Below, piece after piece: positions 1 to 10,394 of a stretch of DNA of 64,000 nt (positions are counted from its first letter, which is position 1; each line of letters starts with the position of its first letter). Both the position numbers and the translations under genes were made by a program. Source of the DNA: Timema cristinae. Its lineage: Eukaryota; Arthropoda; Insecta; Phasmatodea; Timematidae. Location: positions 7,433,033 to 7,497,032 of the forward strand of contig JBCFYV010001001.1 of NCBI GenBank assembly GCA_039000515.1, written 5' to 3'. Under the pieces are notes generated by a model, which saw only the letters and a list, made by a program, of their open reading frames with translations, did not search any database and was not told the DNA's origin.

Positions 1-360
1 GCAACTCATACAATTCAGCTCATATTATGGAAGGGCAGATTCCATGGCTAATTTTTGCAAATAAATTCAGCAACTCGTACAATTCAGTTCATATTATGGA
101 AGGGCAGATTCCGTGGCTATTTTTTGCAAATAAATTCAGCAACTCATATAATTCAGCTCATATTATGGAAGGGCTGATTCCATGGCTAATTTTTTTTTAA
201 TAAATTCAGCAACTCATACAATTCAGCTCATATTATGGAAGGGCAGATTCCATGGCTAATTTTTTTTTAAATAAATTCAGCAACTCATACAATTCAGCTC
301 ATATTATGGAGGGGCGAATTCCATAGATAATGTTTGCAACTAAATTCATAAACTCACACA
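1..360. repeat. minisatellite, 69-71 bp unit, about five copies
   Basis: Units start with GCAACTCATACAATTCAGCT at 1, 70, 139, 209 and 280. Each contains TATTATGGAAGGGC and ends in a T-run plus AATAAATTCA. The last copy is degenerate and fades by about 360. The array is cut by the window start, so its true size is unknown. It lies about 200 bases upstream of exon 1. Confidence 0.9.
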
Positions 361-554
361 ACTCAGAGCTTATGATTGCAAGACATTTTCCGCGGATAAT
401 GTGAACAGTCCAAGTATTAAGCCCAGTAGTTTACTTCGTTAGTGTTCCCCCTAGTTCCTGCCTCCCCCTGTTTATAATTATTTCCCAAGATGAGCGAGCA
501 ATGCCAGGGTTGTTCTTTGAGACTCACCCTACCTCTGTTCTGTTGGGTGTTTAG

Positions 555-670
555 GTGCAGAACAAGCGAGAACTTGTGCTTTGTGGGCAGTCGCTGTGTG
601 AACCACTACAATGGCCTCACGTGTGATTGTTTTGGCAGAAAGTACGAAGGAGAGCAATGTGACACTTACA
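555..670 (+). CDS. axo: axotactin-like exon 1 of window: EGF domain
   Basis: The acceptor is the AG at 553-554 and the donor is ACA|GTATGT at 671. The exon starts on the last base of a codon and ends in phase 1. It encodes a compact EGF module with six cysteines, running from C-R-T-S-E-N to G-E-Q-C-D-T-Y. A second AG at 559-560 could serve as acceptor but would remove the first cysteine, so the upstream one was chosen. An EGF just before a LamG pair fits the superfamily. Earlier exons lie outside the window. Confidence 0.75.
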
Positions 671-974
671 GTATGTATTTATAAACCATCTCCAGGTGAA
701 ATGGAACAAAATAATTTGTATCACACAATCGTACATAGTTTCTCACATAATATATTTGTAATAAAAAGAAACATTGACAAAAATTAGTCAATATACCACT
801 AATATACTCTAATATATTTTTCTTTGAAAGCATTGGTATTTATTTTATAGAAACACTACGCATTTATCAGTTTTAAACAAAATCGTTAAAGGTATTTAAG
901 AAATTCTTCAAAAATCATTCAACTGGAAACCGCTATTAATTTTAGAGCTAGAACCAAAATCACGATTTTCTCGC

Positions 975-1178
975 TTTGGTGGCAGCGAGCTACTATTTCA
1001 GTAGTTTAGACTGCCGATGACGGGGAGATCGGGCTATTTTTTTTAATGGCTTTCCAAAATTCCTCCACGCATATGAGGGTACGCGTCCTATAATTATAAT
1101 CTTCCTAATACCTAAATCCACTAGAGTAATTAATACGTAAGTGTATAACCCGAATGGGTAGTAAGATCCAGCACTAGA
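975..1178 (+). repeat. tRNA-derived SINE family B, copy
   Basis: Degenerate tRNA-like head (GCCGATGACGGGGAGATCGG region), then the family body (GGCTTTCC...CTCCACGCA...), and the 3' tail TATAACCCGAATGGGTAGTA. It lies tail to tail with an inverted copy at 1,222-1,448. Confidence 0.7.
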
Positions 1179-1221
1179 AAAAAATCAGGATTTTACCTTG
1201 AGGTATGACCATATAATCTTT

Positions 1222-1448
1222 TTTGCGCCGCGTTTTACTGCTAGTTATGATTATATGATTATGTCCTAATTACATTAATGTTTTTGGGAATGAGGGAGGT
1301 AATATTTATAGGAAGTGTACCCATATTTGCGTGGTGGTAGAGTGGAAAATTATTTAGGAAAAAAAAACCTCAATACACACGACCGAGATTAAAACCTCGA
1401 TCTCCCCGTCATCGGTTGTCTAGTCCAACAGCGAGTTAGACCACGAAC
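1222..1448 (-). repeat. tRNA-derived SINE family B, inverted copy
   Basis: Reverse-orientation family B element: the tail-like GCGCCGCGTTTTACTGC is on the left and the GATCTCCCCGTCATCGG head is on the right. With the copy at 975 it makes a degenerate inverted repeat in intron 1. Confidence 0.7.
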
Positions 1449-1500
1449 ATATTATTAATCTAAAATATTACTAAGTTTGAGTTATGTTTCTTTGTTTCAG

Positions 1501-1607
1501 CTGCTACAATTCTAACCATGCGTGGTTCCTCCTATGTTTCTTATCGGGTCTACGACTGGAAAGATCGTGTGCACTCAAGAGTGAGCCGTATTAGTCTATT
1601 CTTCAAG
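1501..1607 (+). CDS. axo: axotactin-like exon 2: start of LamG domain
   Basis: Acceptor tttgtttcag at 1491-1500; donor AAG|GTGAGT at 1608. The 107 bases join exon 1 in phase 1 and leave in phase 0. It encodes the first strands of a LamG fold (GSSYVSYRVYDWKD, then RISLFFK), which continue directly into exon 3. Neighbouring introns carry SINE family B copies. Confidence 0.8.
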
Positions 1608-1732
1608 GTGAGTGTTTTTATTCATGCAATAGATCACCCCCGAATAAACAGTTCTAATTTATTCTTTGAGCTAAACGATTAGTCTAGTACTTGCCACGGA
1701 AATGAACTTGTATTTTTCTTTAATTTCTAGCC

Positions 1733-1840
1733 GATTGTTTGAGGGTAATTTTATCCTTAATGATTTTCCACTCTCTCTCCACGCAAATACGAATAATTGT
1801 CCTCTATATTCTACCTTGCCTATCCCTAACATTTTATAGT
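1733..1840 (+). repeat. SINE family B fragment
   Basis: Body fragment only (GATTTTCCACTCTCTCTCCA, CGCAAATACG), without head or tail. It lies in intron 2. Confidence 0.5.
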
Positions 1841-2153
1841 AAACATGATAGTCAAATAGCCAGTGGGCCAAAAAACCAATATAGAAAGGAAATTTGTCAA
1901 TCAAAGAGTCACTATAGCTACTTCATAATATTCATACGTCAAGTCATACTCCTTGAAGCTTTTTCGTTTAATAGGTAGTATCGGTGTAAATTAAAAAAAA
2001 GTAAAATTTCATCATACCTTGAAAGGTAATAAATACTCTTATCTTGCTTGTCTCCACTATGACGTAGAGTATAAGACAGGTACGTCGTGTAGGTAAACAA
2101 GTTAAGACTGTTATTTTTGAAAAACATAATGAAATTTAATAAGGAAACAATAT

Positions 2154-2272
2154 TTAATCGTAATAATAGAATTCAATGCGAATGAAAATAAATAAGAATT
2201 AATAAATTTTGTTAAAATTTTTATTAATTCTTTTTTATTTTCATTCACATTGAATTCTATTATTACGATTAA
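2154..2272. repeat. near-perfect hairpin, about 57-bp arms
   Basis: The left arm starts TTAATCGTAATAATAGAATT; the right arm ends AATTCTATTATTACGATTAA. Only a few mismatches and a loop of a few bases separate the arms. The flanks carry a near-identical direct repeat (TTAAGACTGTTATTTTTGA at 2102 and TTAAGACTGTTACTTTGA at 2271), like a duplicated insertion site. It is 54 bases upstream of exon 3. Confidence 0.8.
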
Positions 2273-2326
2273 GACTGTTACTTTGATGACTAAACGGAGT
2301 GTTTATGGTGGTGTATGTGTCGTCAG

Positions 2327-2638
2327 ACTCGCTACGACGACTCGGTGCTGTTCTACGCTAGCGGGGAACCTCACGGCCACCACTACGTCGCCGCGTCAAT
2401 CAAGAACGAGACGGTGCACGTGAAGATCGATCTGGGCGATGGACCGGTGGAAGCAACTCTCGGTAACTCGGTCAACGACAATTACTGGCACAACCTGACC
2501 ATCGCCCAGCACGACACTGACCTCACGCTAAGGTTGGACCACGAGCAGCACGATCTGCAGCTCTCGGGACCGAGGAAACACCTGTACATCGACCCTGAGA
2601 TCTACTTCGGTGGGGACCGGAGCTGCACAAGAAGAAGG
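2327..2638 (+). CDS. axo: axotactin-like exon 3: LamG core, one-base homopolymer loss near its end
   Basis: Acceptor gtgtcgtcag; donor AAGAAGG|GTGAGT at 2639. It encodes LamG strands from TRYDDSVLFYASGE to IDPEIYFGG. Read as given, the end becomes DRSCTRRR and leaves in phase 0, which does not match exon 4. One more G in the run 2612-2615 gives GGGPELHKKK and phase 1, which joins exon 4 to give GLVSSNNFPGCL, a standard LamG end. The last ~22 bases are repeated as the exon part of the tandem array that follows. The single-base loss is probably a consensus error. Confidence 0.85.
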
Positions 2639-3220
2639 GTGAGTTGGTTCAAGGTGGCGTTAATAGAGAGCAGTACTGTAGTCAGGAGAGCCGGAGCTGC
2701 ACAAGAAGAAGGGTGAGTTGGTTCAAGGTGCGTTAATAGAGAGCAGTACTGTAGTCAGGAGAGCCAAATCTGCACAAGAAGAAGGTGAGTTGTTCAAGGT
2801 GGCGTTAATAGAGAGCAGTACTGTAGTCAGGAGAGCCGGAGCTGCACAAGAAGACGGGTGAGTTGGTTCAAGGTGGCGTTAATAGAGAGCAGTACTGTAG
2901 TCAGGAGAGCCGGATCTGCACAAGAAGAAGGTGAGTTGGTTCAAGGTGGCGTTAATAGAGAGCAGTACTGTAGTCAGGAGAGCCGGAGCTGCACAAAAGA
3001 AGGTGAGTTGGTTCAAGGTGGCGTTAATAGAGAGCAGTACTGTAGTCAGGAGAGCCGGATCTGCACAAGAAGAAGGTGAGTTGGTTCAAGGTGGCGTTAA
3101 TAGAGAGCAGTACTGTAGTCAGGAGAGCCGGAGCTGCACAAAAGGAAGGTGAGTTGGTTCAAGGTGGCCTTAACAGAGAGCAGTACTGTAGTCAGGAGAT
3201 CCAGATCTGCATAAGAAGAT
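2617..3220. repeat. 73-bp tandem array seeded on the exon 3 / donor boundary
   Basis: Eight units plus a degenerate end, starting at 2617, 2691, 2764, 2836, 2910, 2983, 3055, 3128 and 3201. Each unit is CCGGAGCTGCACAAGAAGAA, then the donor G/GTGAGTTGG, then about 45 intronic bases ending CAGTACTGTAGTCAGGAGAG. The exon part is the true 3' end of exon 3, so every unit carries a copy of its 5' splice site. Confidence 0.92.
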
Positions 3221-3291
3221 TAGAGCTTGGTAAATAGTAAATGTACCAAGTCACAGTTAGATATTTCTATGAGAGATGTTGTTTGGCACAG

Positions 3292-3595
3292 GTTTGGTGT
3301 CTAGCAACAACTTCCCCGGCTGTCTCAAGTACGTGTTCTTCAACGACGTGTCCGTGCTGTACGAACTCCAGAAGGCTAGCCCTAGGGTCCACTACCACGG
3401 GGTGCTCCGGCCAGAACTCTACGAGACGGACGTGGAGGTGATACCTATCACTTTCCCCTTCCCGCCTCCCACATCTGGTGGCCATCAGCCAAAGGTCAGG
3501 ACCTATACCTCAAGTTCGACTTCAAGAGCAACCGCAACATGGCCGTGTTAGTCAGCAGCGAAGTCATCACGGCCACCGGCAAGGGGTACTGGGAG
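3292..3595 (+). CDS. axo: axotactin-like exon 4: end of LamG 1, linker, start of LamG 2, one-base homopolymer loss
   Basis: Acceptor tttggcacag at 3282-3291; donor GAG|GTAACT at 3596. The first part gives the LamG-ending motif NNFPGCLKYVFFNDVSVLYE, in the frame that enters in phase 1. After VIPITFPFP the frame breaks. The next frame reads WWPSAKGQDLYLKFDF then NRNMAVLVSSEVITATGKGY, the start of a second LamG. One extra C in the CCC at 3461-3463 joins them and gives the phase 0 exit needed by exon 5. This is the second of four such losses in the gene. Confidence 0.85.
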
Positions 3596-3904
3596 GTAAC
3601 TGCTACTTTTATATCTGTATCGCGGTTGTCTTGAACCGGCACTTAACAATCTCTGAAGGTCACACTCAAATTAATTATCAGAGGAAAGACCTTATCTAAC
3701 AGCTGTAAATTTGCTAGCACTAGAAGGTGACATTTTTGATGGAATATGCATCTTCTATAATAATATTCAAAAATTGAAAGAAAAAAAAAATTCATAAAAA
3801 TTGAAGCTAATATATATTCGATATGACCATTTCATTTTAAATTAATGGAGTAAGGACGAAGATGGTAGGCCTTTAAATAAATAAAATTTCATTTGATTGA
3901 AGGG

Positions 3905-4035
3905 AGAGTGGAGATATATTTAGTAAAAACCGCCCGCAATAAACCCTGAAGGGATTAATTCCTTAACCTATTCATCACTAGCGTATCAGAGAAGAGTAGT
4001 GTCCATGCCTTAGACTACGTGGATAACGGCGTGGC
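3905..4035 (-). repeat. SINE family B fragment
   Basis: Truncated reverse copy (GGGAGAGTGGAGA, GTAAAAACCGCCCGCAATAA, then a TTAGACTACGTGG head remnant) in intron 4. Confidence 0.5.
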
Positions 4036-4113
4036 TGCCTGTTTAGAAAGATCCCCTTTAGATACAACAAATAAATCAAATTACAACTAAGCTGATTATA
4101 TTATATTTGTCAG

Positions 4114-4354
4114 GTACGAGTGGTGACGGATGAGATCCGTTTCGAGCTGGTGCCCAACACCGCCAACAACGTGACCCACCTGACGGCTGTCAAGTTTGAC
4201 AACCGTGGTGGCTGGCACGCCGTCGAGCTCTCCTACGTGAAAGGAGAGGTGAAGCTGACGGTGGATCACAAGAACAAGAACGTGCAACTGTTTGGGCTGG
4301 AGTTTGAGATGGGAGAAAGGATCATCATCGGTAGTGGGAGTTTGGCGAACGTAG
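4114..4354 (+). CDS. axo: axotactin-like exon 5: LamG 2 core
   Basis: Acceptor atatttgtcag at 4103-4113; donor GTAG|GTACGG at 4355. Phase 0 in, phase 1 out. It encodes LamG strands including VVTDEIRFELVPN, GGWHAVELSYVKGEVKLTVD and MGERIIIGSGS. The W-H-x-V-E-L pattern and the following short strand are typical of LamG modules. The donor is not a strong consensus, but the phase matches exon 6 exactly. Confidence 0.85.
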
Positions 4355-4549
4355 GTACGGACTGGATCGACAGAACCTTTTCTTCTTGTACAAGGCTGCA
4401 TGGATTTTTTAAAACACGTCCGTCCTTCTAACGGATGTACACATTAATTTTGATGGATCTTGAATTATGGAGGTAGAATAGAGAATACATATATACATCG
4501 TTTACCCCTTATGGCATTATGGTAGTATTTCAAATATGCTATGGCATAG

Positions 4550-4625
4550 TAAAACAATGTAAGGGGAAAAAGAAGGGTAATTTGCGTGGAGACAGGGTTG
4601 AAAACCATTTAGTAAAATCATCCTA
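4550..4625 (-). repeat. SINE family B fragment
   Basis: Short body piece (TTTGCGTGGAGACAGGGTTG, AAACCATTTAGTAAAATCAT) in intron 5. Confidence 0.4.
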
Positions 4626-4767
4626 AGTATACTTGGCAACTGACTAACACATACGTTGCATTTAATATCGTGGGAAACTATAATAGTTGACGATACAAAA
4701 AAGACACATTTTTTTAAAAATCGACTTTCTTGAAAAGGTGAATTTTAGTACAGTTCGTCTGTTCCAG

Positions 4768-4998
4768 GTATCGTGGGCTGCATGCGGGACATGGTGATCA
4801 ACGGGGTGAGTCTGGAGCCTCGAGCCATGGTACGGACAGAACACGCCGTGGGAGACGTGTCTCTGGACAATTGTCAGTTGGTCGATCCTTGCACCCGACC
4901 CAACGCATGCGAGCACGGTGGAAAGTGCTCTGTCAGGGACGACAGGGTGGTGTGCGACTGCAAGGGGACAGGCTACCTGGGCAAGAACTGTCACTTCG
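4768..4998 (+). CDS. axo: axotactin-like exon 6: end of LamG 2 plus EGF
   Basis: Acceptor gtctgttccag; donor TTCG|GTAGGT at 4999. Phase 1 in and out. It encodes the LamG terminal motif GIVGCMRDMVINGVSLEP, followed by an EGF with six cysteines (CTRPNACEHGGKCSV, then CDCKGTGYLGKNC). LamG followed by EGF in one exon, leading to the fibrinogen-like region, is the Caspr/neurexin IV order. Confidence 0.85.
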
Positions 4999-5603
4999 GT
5001 AGGTCCTCTCTCGCTGAGTCACCTGTGTCCTTCCTCTCCTCTCTCCAAGTGAATGTGTGTCTGGTTCCTCGTTGTGTTATACCTAACAGATAAGCTTGTA
5101 TTTTACAGGCGCAGTTTCAAAATTTGCACAAGGTTTTCTCCCCATTCTTTTTATTTACTCTAGATAGAACTTTTTTCTAATGTTCTAGAAAATTTTAGTC
5201 CCCTGTTTTATCAAATCTGACTCAATGTTCACGTTTCCTCCAATATCTGGGATATTTTAAGTTTAAAATTGTTCCTATAAATATATCATGCTCCATAGTA
5301 TCTGTACCAAATTTCAGCTCTCTAGTACCTTATTTGTACGTTGCGTCCGTTATTTTAGATCCCATCGCCGGTATATCAATTTTCGGATATTTTTGGTAAA
5401 GAGGCCAATTTTTTTTGCTCTTTAGTAATTAATAGGAACGTCAAGGAAAGAGCTCTGGAAGGACATACAGACACCCATGGATGTTATATAATAAAGTTTC
5501 TAAATGGGGAAATGGTTTGTGTTTGTTAGTAAAATAATATTCTGTTAAGATGGACAGTATTGGACAGTTATAAAAGTTTCTTAAACTAATTTTATATATT
5601 CAT

Positions 5604-6008
5604 ATGACAAGATATAGTATCGGGAGCTGTCACTTTTATTGTATAGTATTATTACCAATATATATGATGTATGATAAGTACTCAACCCAAAGGTTGGTTG
5701 GTTCCTCAACAGTTCCACCTTCTGCTGTAGAAACTAGACAGAAAAGGCTTACTAGGGAAATAAGGAGTGAGTTAGTTTACGTTACTTTCCTCACTGAGCC
5801 AGGAAGGTACTATTGCACATCTTTTGTCAAACACACCGAAATACATACATCAACTGACCCTACAAGCGACACCTTCACTACAGTCATCCCAGGAACTGGC
5901 TGTATATTGAATGTTACTACTATTATCGTTAATAGCTCCAACACGTTAATATTCGTAGGATCCACAAGTGGACTGAGATGGATCAAAGAAAATAACAGCT
6001 TGCTCTAG
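5604..6008 (+). other. open reading frame of 134 codons inside intron 6, unrecognised
   Basis: An ATG-to-TAG frame in the intron between exons 6 and 7, with base composition less AT-biased than its surroundings. The predicted protein begins with a short hydrophobic stretch (FYCIVLLPIYMMY), then a polar part with TRQKRLTREIRSELVYV and two Asn-Val-Thr / Asn-Ser-Ser glycosylation-like sites. I recognise no family, and no matching splice phase to axo exons was found. It could be a decayed transposon coding piece, an unrelated nested gene, or chance. Confidence 0.25.
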
Positions 6009-6209
6009 CCCAAACCAGAAGATAGAGTGCATTTCAAACACTAGATCTGACCAGAGATTAACCTAGGCCTCATTACCTATAGAATATCATTAATTATTTA
6101 GTAAAATGTTATCAATGTTGACAACAAAAAAAAAGTTTTAAGGTTCTAAAACTTCTTCTTACCAGAATCTTAATATAGATGAACTTATCGACTATGTGTT
6201 TGTTGGCAG

Positions 6210-6385
6210 CCGAGTTCCGCAAGACTTGTGAAGAGCTGGCCCTCTTAGGTTACACAAAGCCAGACGTCTACCTCATAGACATTGACGGGAACGGTCGGTT
6301 TCCACCGGCCCACGTCAAGTGTGAGTTCCAGTCTCTGGAGGATTCCACCAAGACAATCGTGGAGCACAACCTGCCAAGCCAAGTG
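6210..6385 (+). CDS. axo: axotactin-like exon 7: start of fibrinogen-like region
   Basis: Acceptor tgtttgttggcag; donor AAGTG|GTGAGG at 6386. Enters in phase 1 and exits in phase 0. It encodes FRKTCEELALLGYTKPDVYL followed by IDIDGNGRFPPAHVKCEF. That is the start of the fibrinogen C-like segment seen in Caspr proteins, where a cysteine and a D-x-D-G-x-G-x-x-P-x-x-V-x-C pattern precede a variable stretch. Confidence 0.85.
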
Positions 6386-6427
6386 GTGAGGGTTTCCTTA
6401 TAATAACTACTAACATTCAATGTGTTA

Positions 6428-6540
6428 TCGTTTGAGGGAAGAACACCTTACTTATCTAGAAAAGGGCAAGCTTTCCTTGCTTGGTTCCACTATGGCGTAA
6501 CTTGTATGGTAGGTCCATAATGTAGTCAGTCAAAGTAAGA
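6428..6540. repeat. dispersed CCACTATGG repeat fragment; rest of intron 7 otherwise plain
   Basis: Contains CCTTGCTTGGTTCCACTATG and CATAATGTAGTCAGTCAAAG. The same motifs form the 72-bp array at 32.1 kb and recur near 2,050, 37,025 and 58,880. Elsewhere in intron 7 (6,540-7,100) only AT-rich sequence is seen. Confidence 0.4.
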
Positions 6541-7104
6541 TTACTATCAATCAGGTTTAGCGGAGTGTTACTCATACAGATTTAACGCTCGTGGCTTTTA
6601 AATGCAGATACGTTTTATCAATGACCTACTCCCAAATGTATTTATTTATTATAATTATAAGTGACTTAACAATATATCAAGGCGGTACCGGTACTAGTAA
6701 GCAGCGTATATGTTGTTAAAATACTAAAGCAGTCTCTCTTAGACCATGTGTGAAAACACTGACCTCTATTCCTGTATGTTTACTGAGAGATTTCCCAATT
6801 TAAACAAACACATCTTTTTATATGACATTTTTATGGAGTTACTATATTAATATAAAAAATGACACTTGGACAAACATATCATCCCATGTAGTCCAGCATT
6901 ACATGCCAACCGTTCTACTAACTTATCTTTTCTATGTATATTCTTAGTCGATGAGTCATTCCTATACAAACCTCTAAGATTGCTGATGTAGCTATGTAAG
7001 TGGAAGTAGTTGTCATGCAATTCATTCTTGTATCAAGCGATGGTTCTACTAAACCACATAATTTGTCTTGGAAGTTTATTTAGTCACACTGACAAAGAAA
7101 AGAT

Positions 7105-7182
7105 CCCAGATAGCTTAGTAAGCAGAGCGGTTGGTGCGTAAATATGGATGACCAGAGTTCAAATCCATGTCCAGATATTATA
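7105..7182 (+). repeat. tRNA-like SINE head fragment
   Basis: AGCTTAGTAAGCAGAGCGG resembles an A box and AGAGTTCAAATCC a B box. No body or tail follows, and no intact tRNA fold was seen. It ends 50 bases before exon 8. Confidence 0.4.
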
Positions 7183-7231
7183 TATATATAGATACACAAG
7201 TGTTCCCCAATGTTGATCCCTTGTTTGTCAG

Positions 7232-7466
7232 GACGTGCGCAGTGCCAAAGAAGAGGACTTCAGTTTCAGCATCAAGTATCGCGAGTTCAGCGCCGAGATG
7301 CTTCAGGAACTGATCTCCCATTCTCTCCGCTGCAGTCAGTACATCAAGTACGACTGCTACAAGGCGCCTCTGGATCTACATTCCGCCACTTGGTTCGTGT
7401 CCTCGGGGAACAGGGACATCGTCGACTATGTCGGAGAGATCAAACGTGGCGCCTGCCCGTGTGCAT
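7232..7466 (+). CDS. axo: axotactin-like exon 8: fibrinogen-like region, middle
   Basis: Acceptor cttgtttgtcag; donor TGTGCAT|GTCAGT at 7467. Enters in phase 0, exits in phase 1. It encodes LQELISHSLRCSQYIKYDCY and a following W-F-V-S-S-G-N segment, then RGACPCA. The C-x-Q-x-I-x-Y-x-C and C-x-C spacing matches the Caspr fibrinogen-like domain. GTCAGT was chosen as donor because it alone gives the phase exon 9 needs. Confidence 0.85.
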
Positions 7467-7639
7467 GTCAGTATTACTTGAGCTATTGTTTGGAGCAGGC
7501 GTGTTAAATATCACGTGACGTGGAACTTATATGAACTGAACCATAACCATGAACATGACCATCAACAATGCAAACTTCTTCTTCTCTTTTTTCCCCAAAC
7601 ACCGAGGAAATACTATATTTTGGAATTATATATTTGGTA

Positions 7640-7890
7640 TAATTTGTAAAATTCTGGCATGTGAGCTTAGTGTACCAAATCAGTACTCTTTATTCAACAT
7701 GGGTAAATAAATAAAAAGTTGAATGTGCAATGTTTGACAGGACATACTTATATTAACAGCTGTGCCCTCACATGAAATGAAGCCAAACTCCCAAGAAATC
7801 TCAACTTATGGACACACATTTGTGACGTAATAGCATTTAAGACCCGACATCAACACCATTGCTGTAAATAAAATGTTTCAAATTTGTGTT
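7640..7890. repeat. dispersed repeat, copy 1 of 2 (intron 8)
   Basis: Shares AATTCTGGCATGTG, CTCTTTATTCAACA, GTGCAATGTTTGACAG and CTCACATGAAATGAA, in the same order, with 13,060-13,290. The copies are diverged and the family was not recognised. The rest of intron 8 (7,890-8,846) is AT-rich with nothing recognised. Confidence 0.55.
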
Positions 7891-8846
7891 CATTTATGAT
7901 ATAGGGATGGTATAATATGTTGTATAGAGGAACCACACGTTTATTTTTTGTAATATTAAGATTTTAAGTTGTAACATAGTGGTAGGACCATTTTATTTTC
8001 AAATGTTAGTCCTTCAGTAATTTTAATATTCAATGTTGCTGGTATATTATAACGAGTTCGACACACCTGGTTTATAGTCACGTATAGATAGTTTGGTGGA
8101 GCTGAGGGGGTTCCCATGGATATTATACTTATTTACTCTGCTGTTTTACCTTTACATCAATAATCTTCACTAATCAACTAAAATATAAGCATAATATAAT
8201 ACTTTTCTAACCATTTCAGAGGAATCCTAAATATATCTATACCTAATTATGAAACTTACCATTTATGATGTTAAAACAAGGCAGCTGACATCGGTGGACC
8301 ACAGGGTCTAGGCGTCACTCTCTCAATATACAAGTTTACCGCTGACGTAAAAACTGTTTTTCCACTTTCCTTCCAGTGCCTTTCTCTAAACTCTACCTTA
8401 ATTGTCCCTACACCATTAGAGTAGTTAAAATGAGAATTTACTTATCGTATAAAACCGTAACAAAAACGTAGTACAGTTTTCTTTTGAATAAAATGTGTTC
8501 AAAGGCCTCCAAGTATCTTGAATCATGCAATAAAGATGGAAATATCTTAAAAATAAGTGTTGTAGAAAATATTTGCAGTGGTTTCTTATAGTTTAGCGTT
8601 TATATATTAACTTCATTTATACTAAAAGGTAGAGTCCTACCATGACTTATTATAGTATAGTCCTTCTTACAAGCTGCGCTTACTACCTTTCAAAGAAAAT
8701 GAAATGTTCATGAACCAACAAAATGGAGGGGAAAGGTGCAGTCGATATTAGTAAAATAAACCAAATTGCCAAACACAGCTTCGGCATTTGTAACTTTGTG
8801 ACAAATTGTAGAACTGCTTGTTTTTTAACTTCTGCTTATGTTCCAG

Positions 8847-9041
8847 TGAACCGCACCTGTATGGATCCTAAACAATCCTGCAACTGCGATATATCTGAGG
8901 GCAAGTGGTTGTCAGATGAAGGGTACTACACGAAACCGGGAAGTCTCGGTTTGACTGAGATGGTGTTCCTGCAACAGAAGGAGTTGGACCAGGATGCATT
9001 GGGAAGAATCACTCTTGGACCTCTGGAGTGCGTGGAGACTA
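8847..9041 (+). CDS. axo: axotactin-like exon 9: end of fibrinogen-like region
   Basis: Acceptor tatgttccag; donor GAGACTA|GTGAGT at 9042. Phase 1 in and out. It encodes NRTCMDPKQSCNCDISEG, then WLSDEGYYT and LGRITLGPLECVET. The NCDxxxxxWxxDxGY and GPLxC patterns are diagnostic of the Caspr/neurexin IV/axotactin fibrinogen-like domain and are the best single evidence for family membership. Confidence 0.88.
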
Positions 9042-9200
9042 GTGAGTTAAACTAATACTTACAATAATATTTCTGTGAACAGTATAACTATTCTTCCATG
9101 TTCTTATCGTTACAACCATTTTAATAGTAGTTTTGTGAACAGTAGACCTCGTTCCCTCCATATTCTTATTGTTACGACAGTATTAATTGTAGTCCATATA

Positions 9201-9475
9201 ATATTATTATTAGCACCGCATCTTACTACCCGTTTGGGCTATACGCACTTACGCTAATGTGTAATGGTAGGGTGATTGTGAGATGAAATGAAGGACCTAC
9301 AGTTTAACGTGAAATCCGAACTACAGTGGAGGCCTGGCGTTCCACACAATCACAAGATGTCTTGTCAGAGATGAAGGAAGGGTTTGATAGTCAGATAAAT
9401 CTTTGCCGGGACCAGGTTTGAACCCTGGACCCCCACACAGAAGTCTGATACCTTACCCCTAGACCCTAGCTCACT
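9201..9475 (-). repeat. tRNA-derived SINE family A, copy 1
   Basis: Reverse copy: the (ATT)n tail complement, then ACTACCCGTTTGGGCTATAC, the body (GATTGTGAGATGAAATG), and the tRNA-like head at the right end. Box B complement GGTTTGAACCC; box A complement ACCCCTAGACC. It lies in intron 9. Confidence 0.85.
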
Positions 9476-9975
9476 CTCCATATAATAAAAAGTCTTATAA
9501 ACCAAACCAGCTATAAATGGTCTGAACAGCTCACTTTTGAGAACGGTCTAAAGTGAATCAATTTTCTATAATGAGTTGCTCGTTTACAATTTCACTTGTT
9601 CTCAACGATTGAAATACAGCTTGCAGCTCATCGTTTCCAAAGGACTGATCCCATTCATGTATGTAATTCATCGTTCGAAACCATACAATCTCACCCTTAC
9701 CTACTCTACTATCTCATATACTTCCTTTACCCCAATTTTTTGCCAGACAACATTATTCCTTATCCTGTTACTTCTCATGGCAGATAACCTATTCCTAACA
9801 AACTTAATTCTATGGATAAGGGCCGTAATATAGTCTAGTCTCGGAAGTCAACCAACCTCTTAGTATAAAAAATTGACAAGAAGTTCAGGTTTAATTGGTT
9901 GACTTACGAATCTCGATCATCCATATGGCACTAATTCACCAATGTAGTAATGTTGATCGGTTCTTGTAATTGCAG

Positions 9976-10149
9976 ACACTCAGCAATATGTAGTGACCTT
10001 CACGTCTAGTCAGTCGTATATTGAGGTTCCCGGCTGGAGGAAAGGAGATATATCTTTCAGTTTCCGGACAACAGGAGAAAAGGCTATCCTACTCTATCAG
10101 CCACCAATACGTCCTCATCATCCCTCGTTTATGGTGGCTTTGACGAGTG
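9976..10149 (+). CDS. axo: axotactin-like exon 10: start of LamG 3
   Basis: Acceptor gtaattgcag; donor GAGTG|GTGAGA at 10150. Phase 1 in and out. It encodes TFTSSQSYIEVPGWRKGDIS, then FSFRTTGEKAILLYQPP and FMVALTSG, the first four strands of a LamG module. The following intron is only 245 bases. Confidence 0.85.
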
Positions 10150-10394
10150 GTGAGAATCTATTGTTAGATTTAATGAATGTAAACAAAGACTTTACTATTA
10201 ATCCCTTTGATTCTTTGAGAATATTTGAAGTTATAAGATTGGCAAACATATTAGATTCATATAAAAAAAATCTAAATTGTTTTAAAGAATTAGAACGATC
10301 TAATGGATGTCATAACTATCTTAATTAAAATTTGACTTGAGCCTTTTCCCCCTGTACACTTAAATTTATGCGTTTTTTTTTTTTGTGTTGTTAG

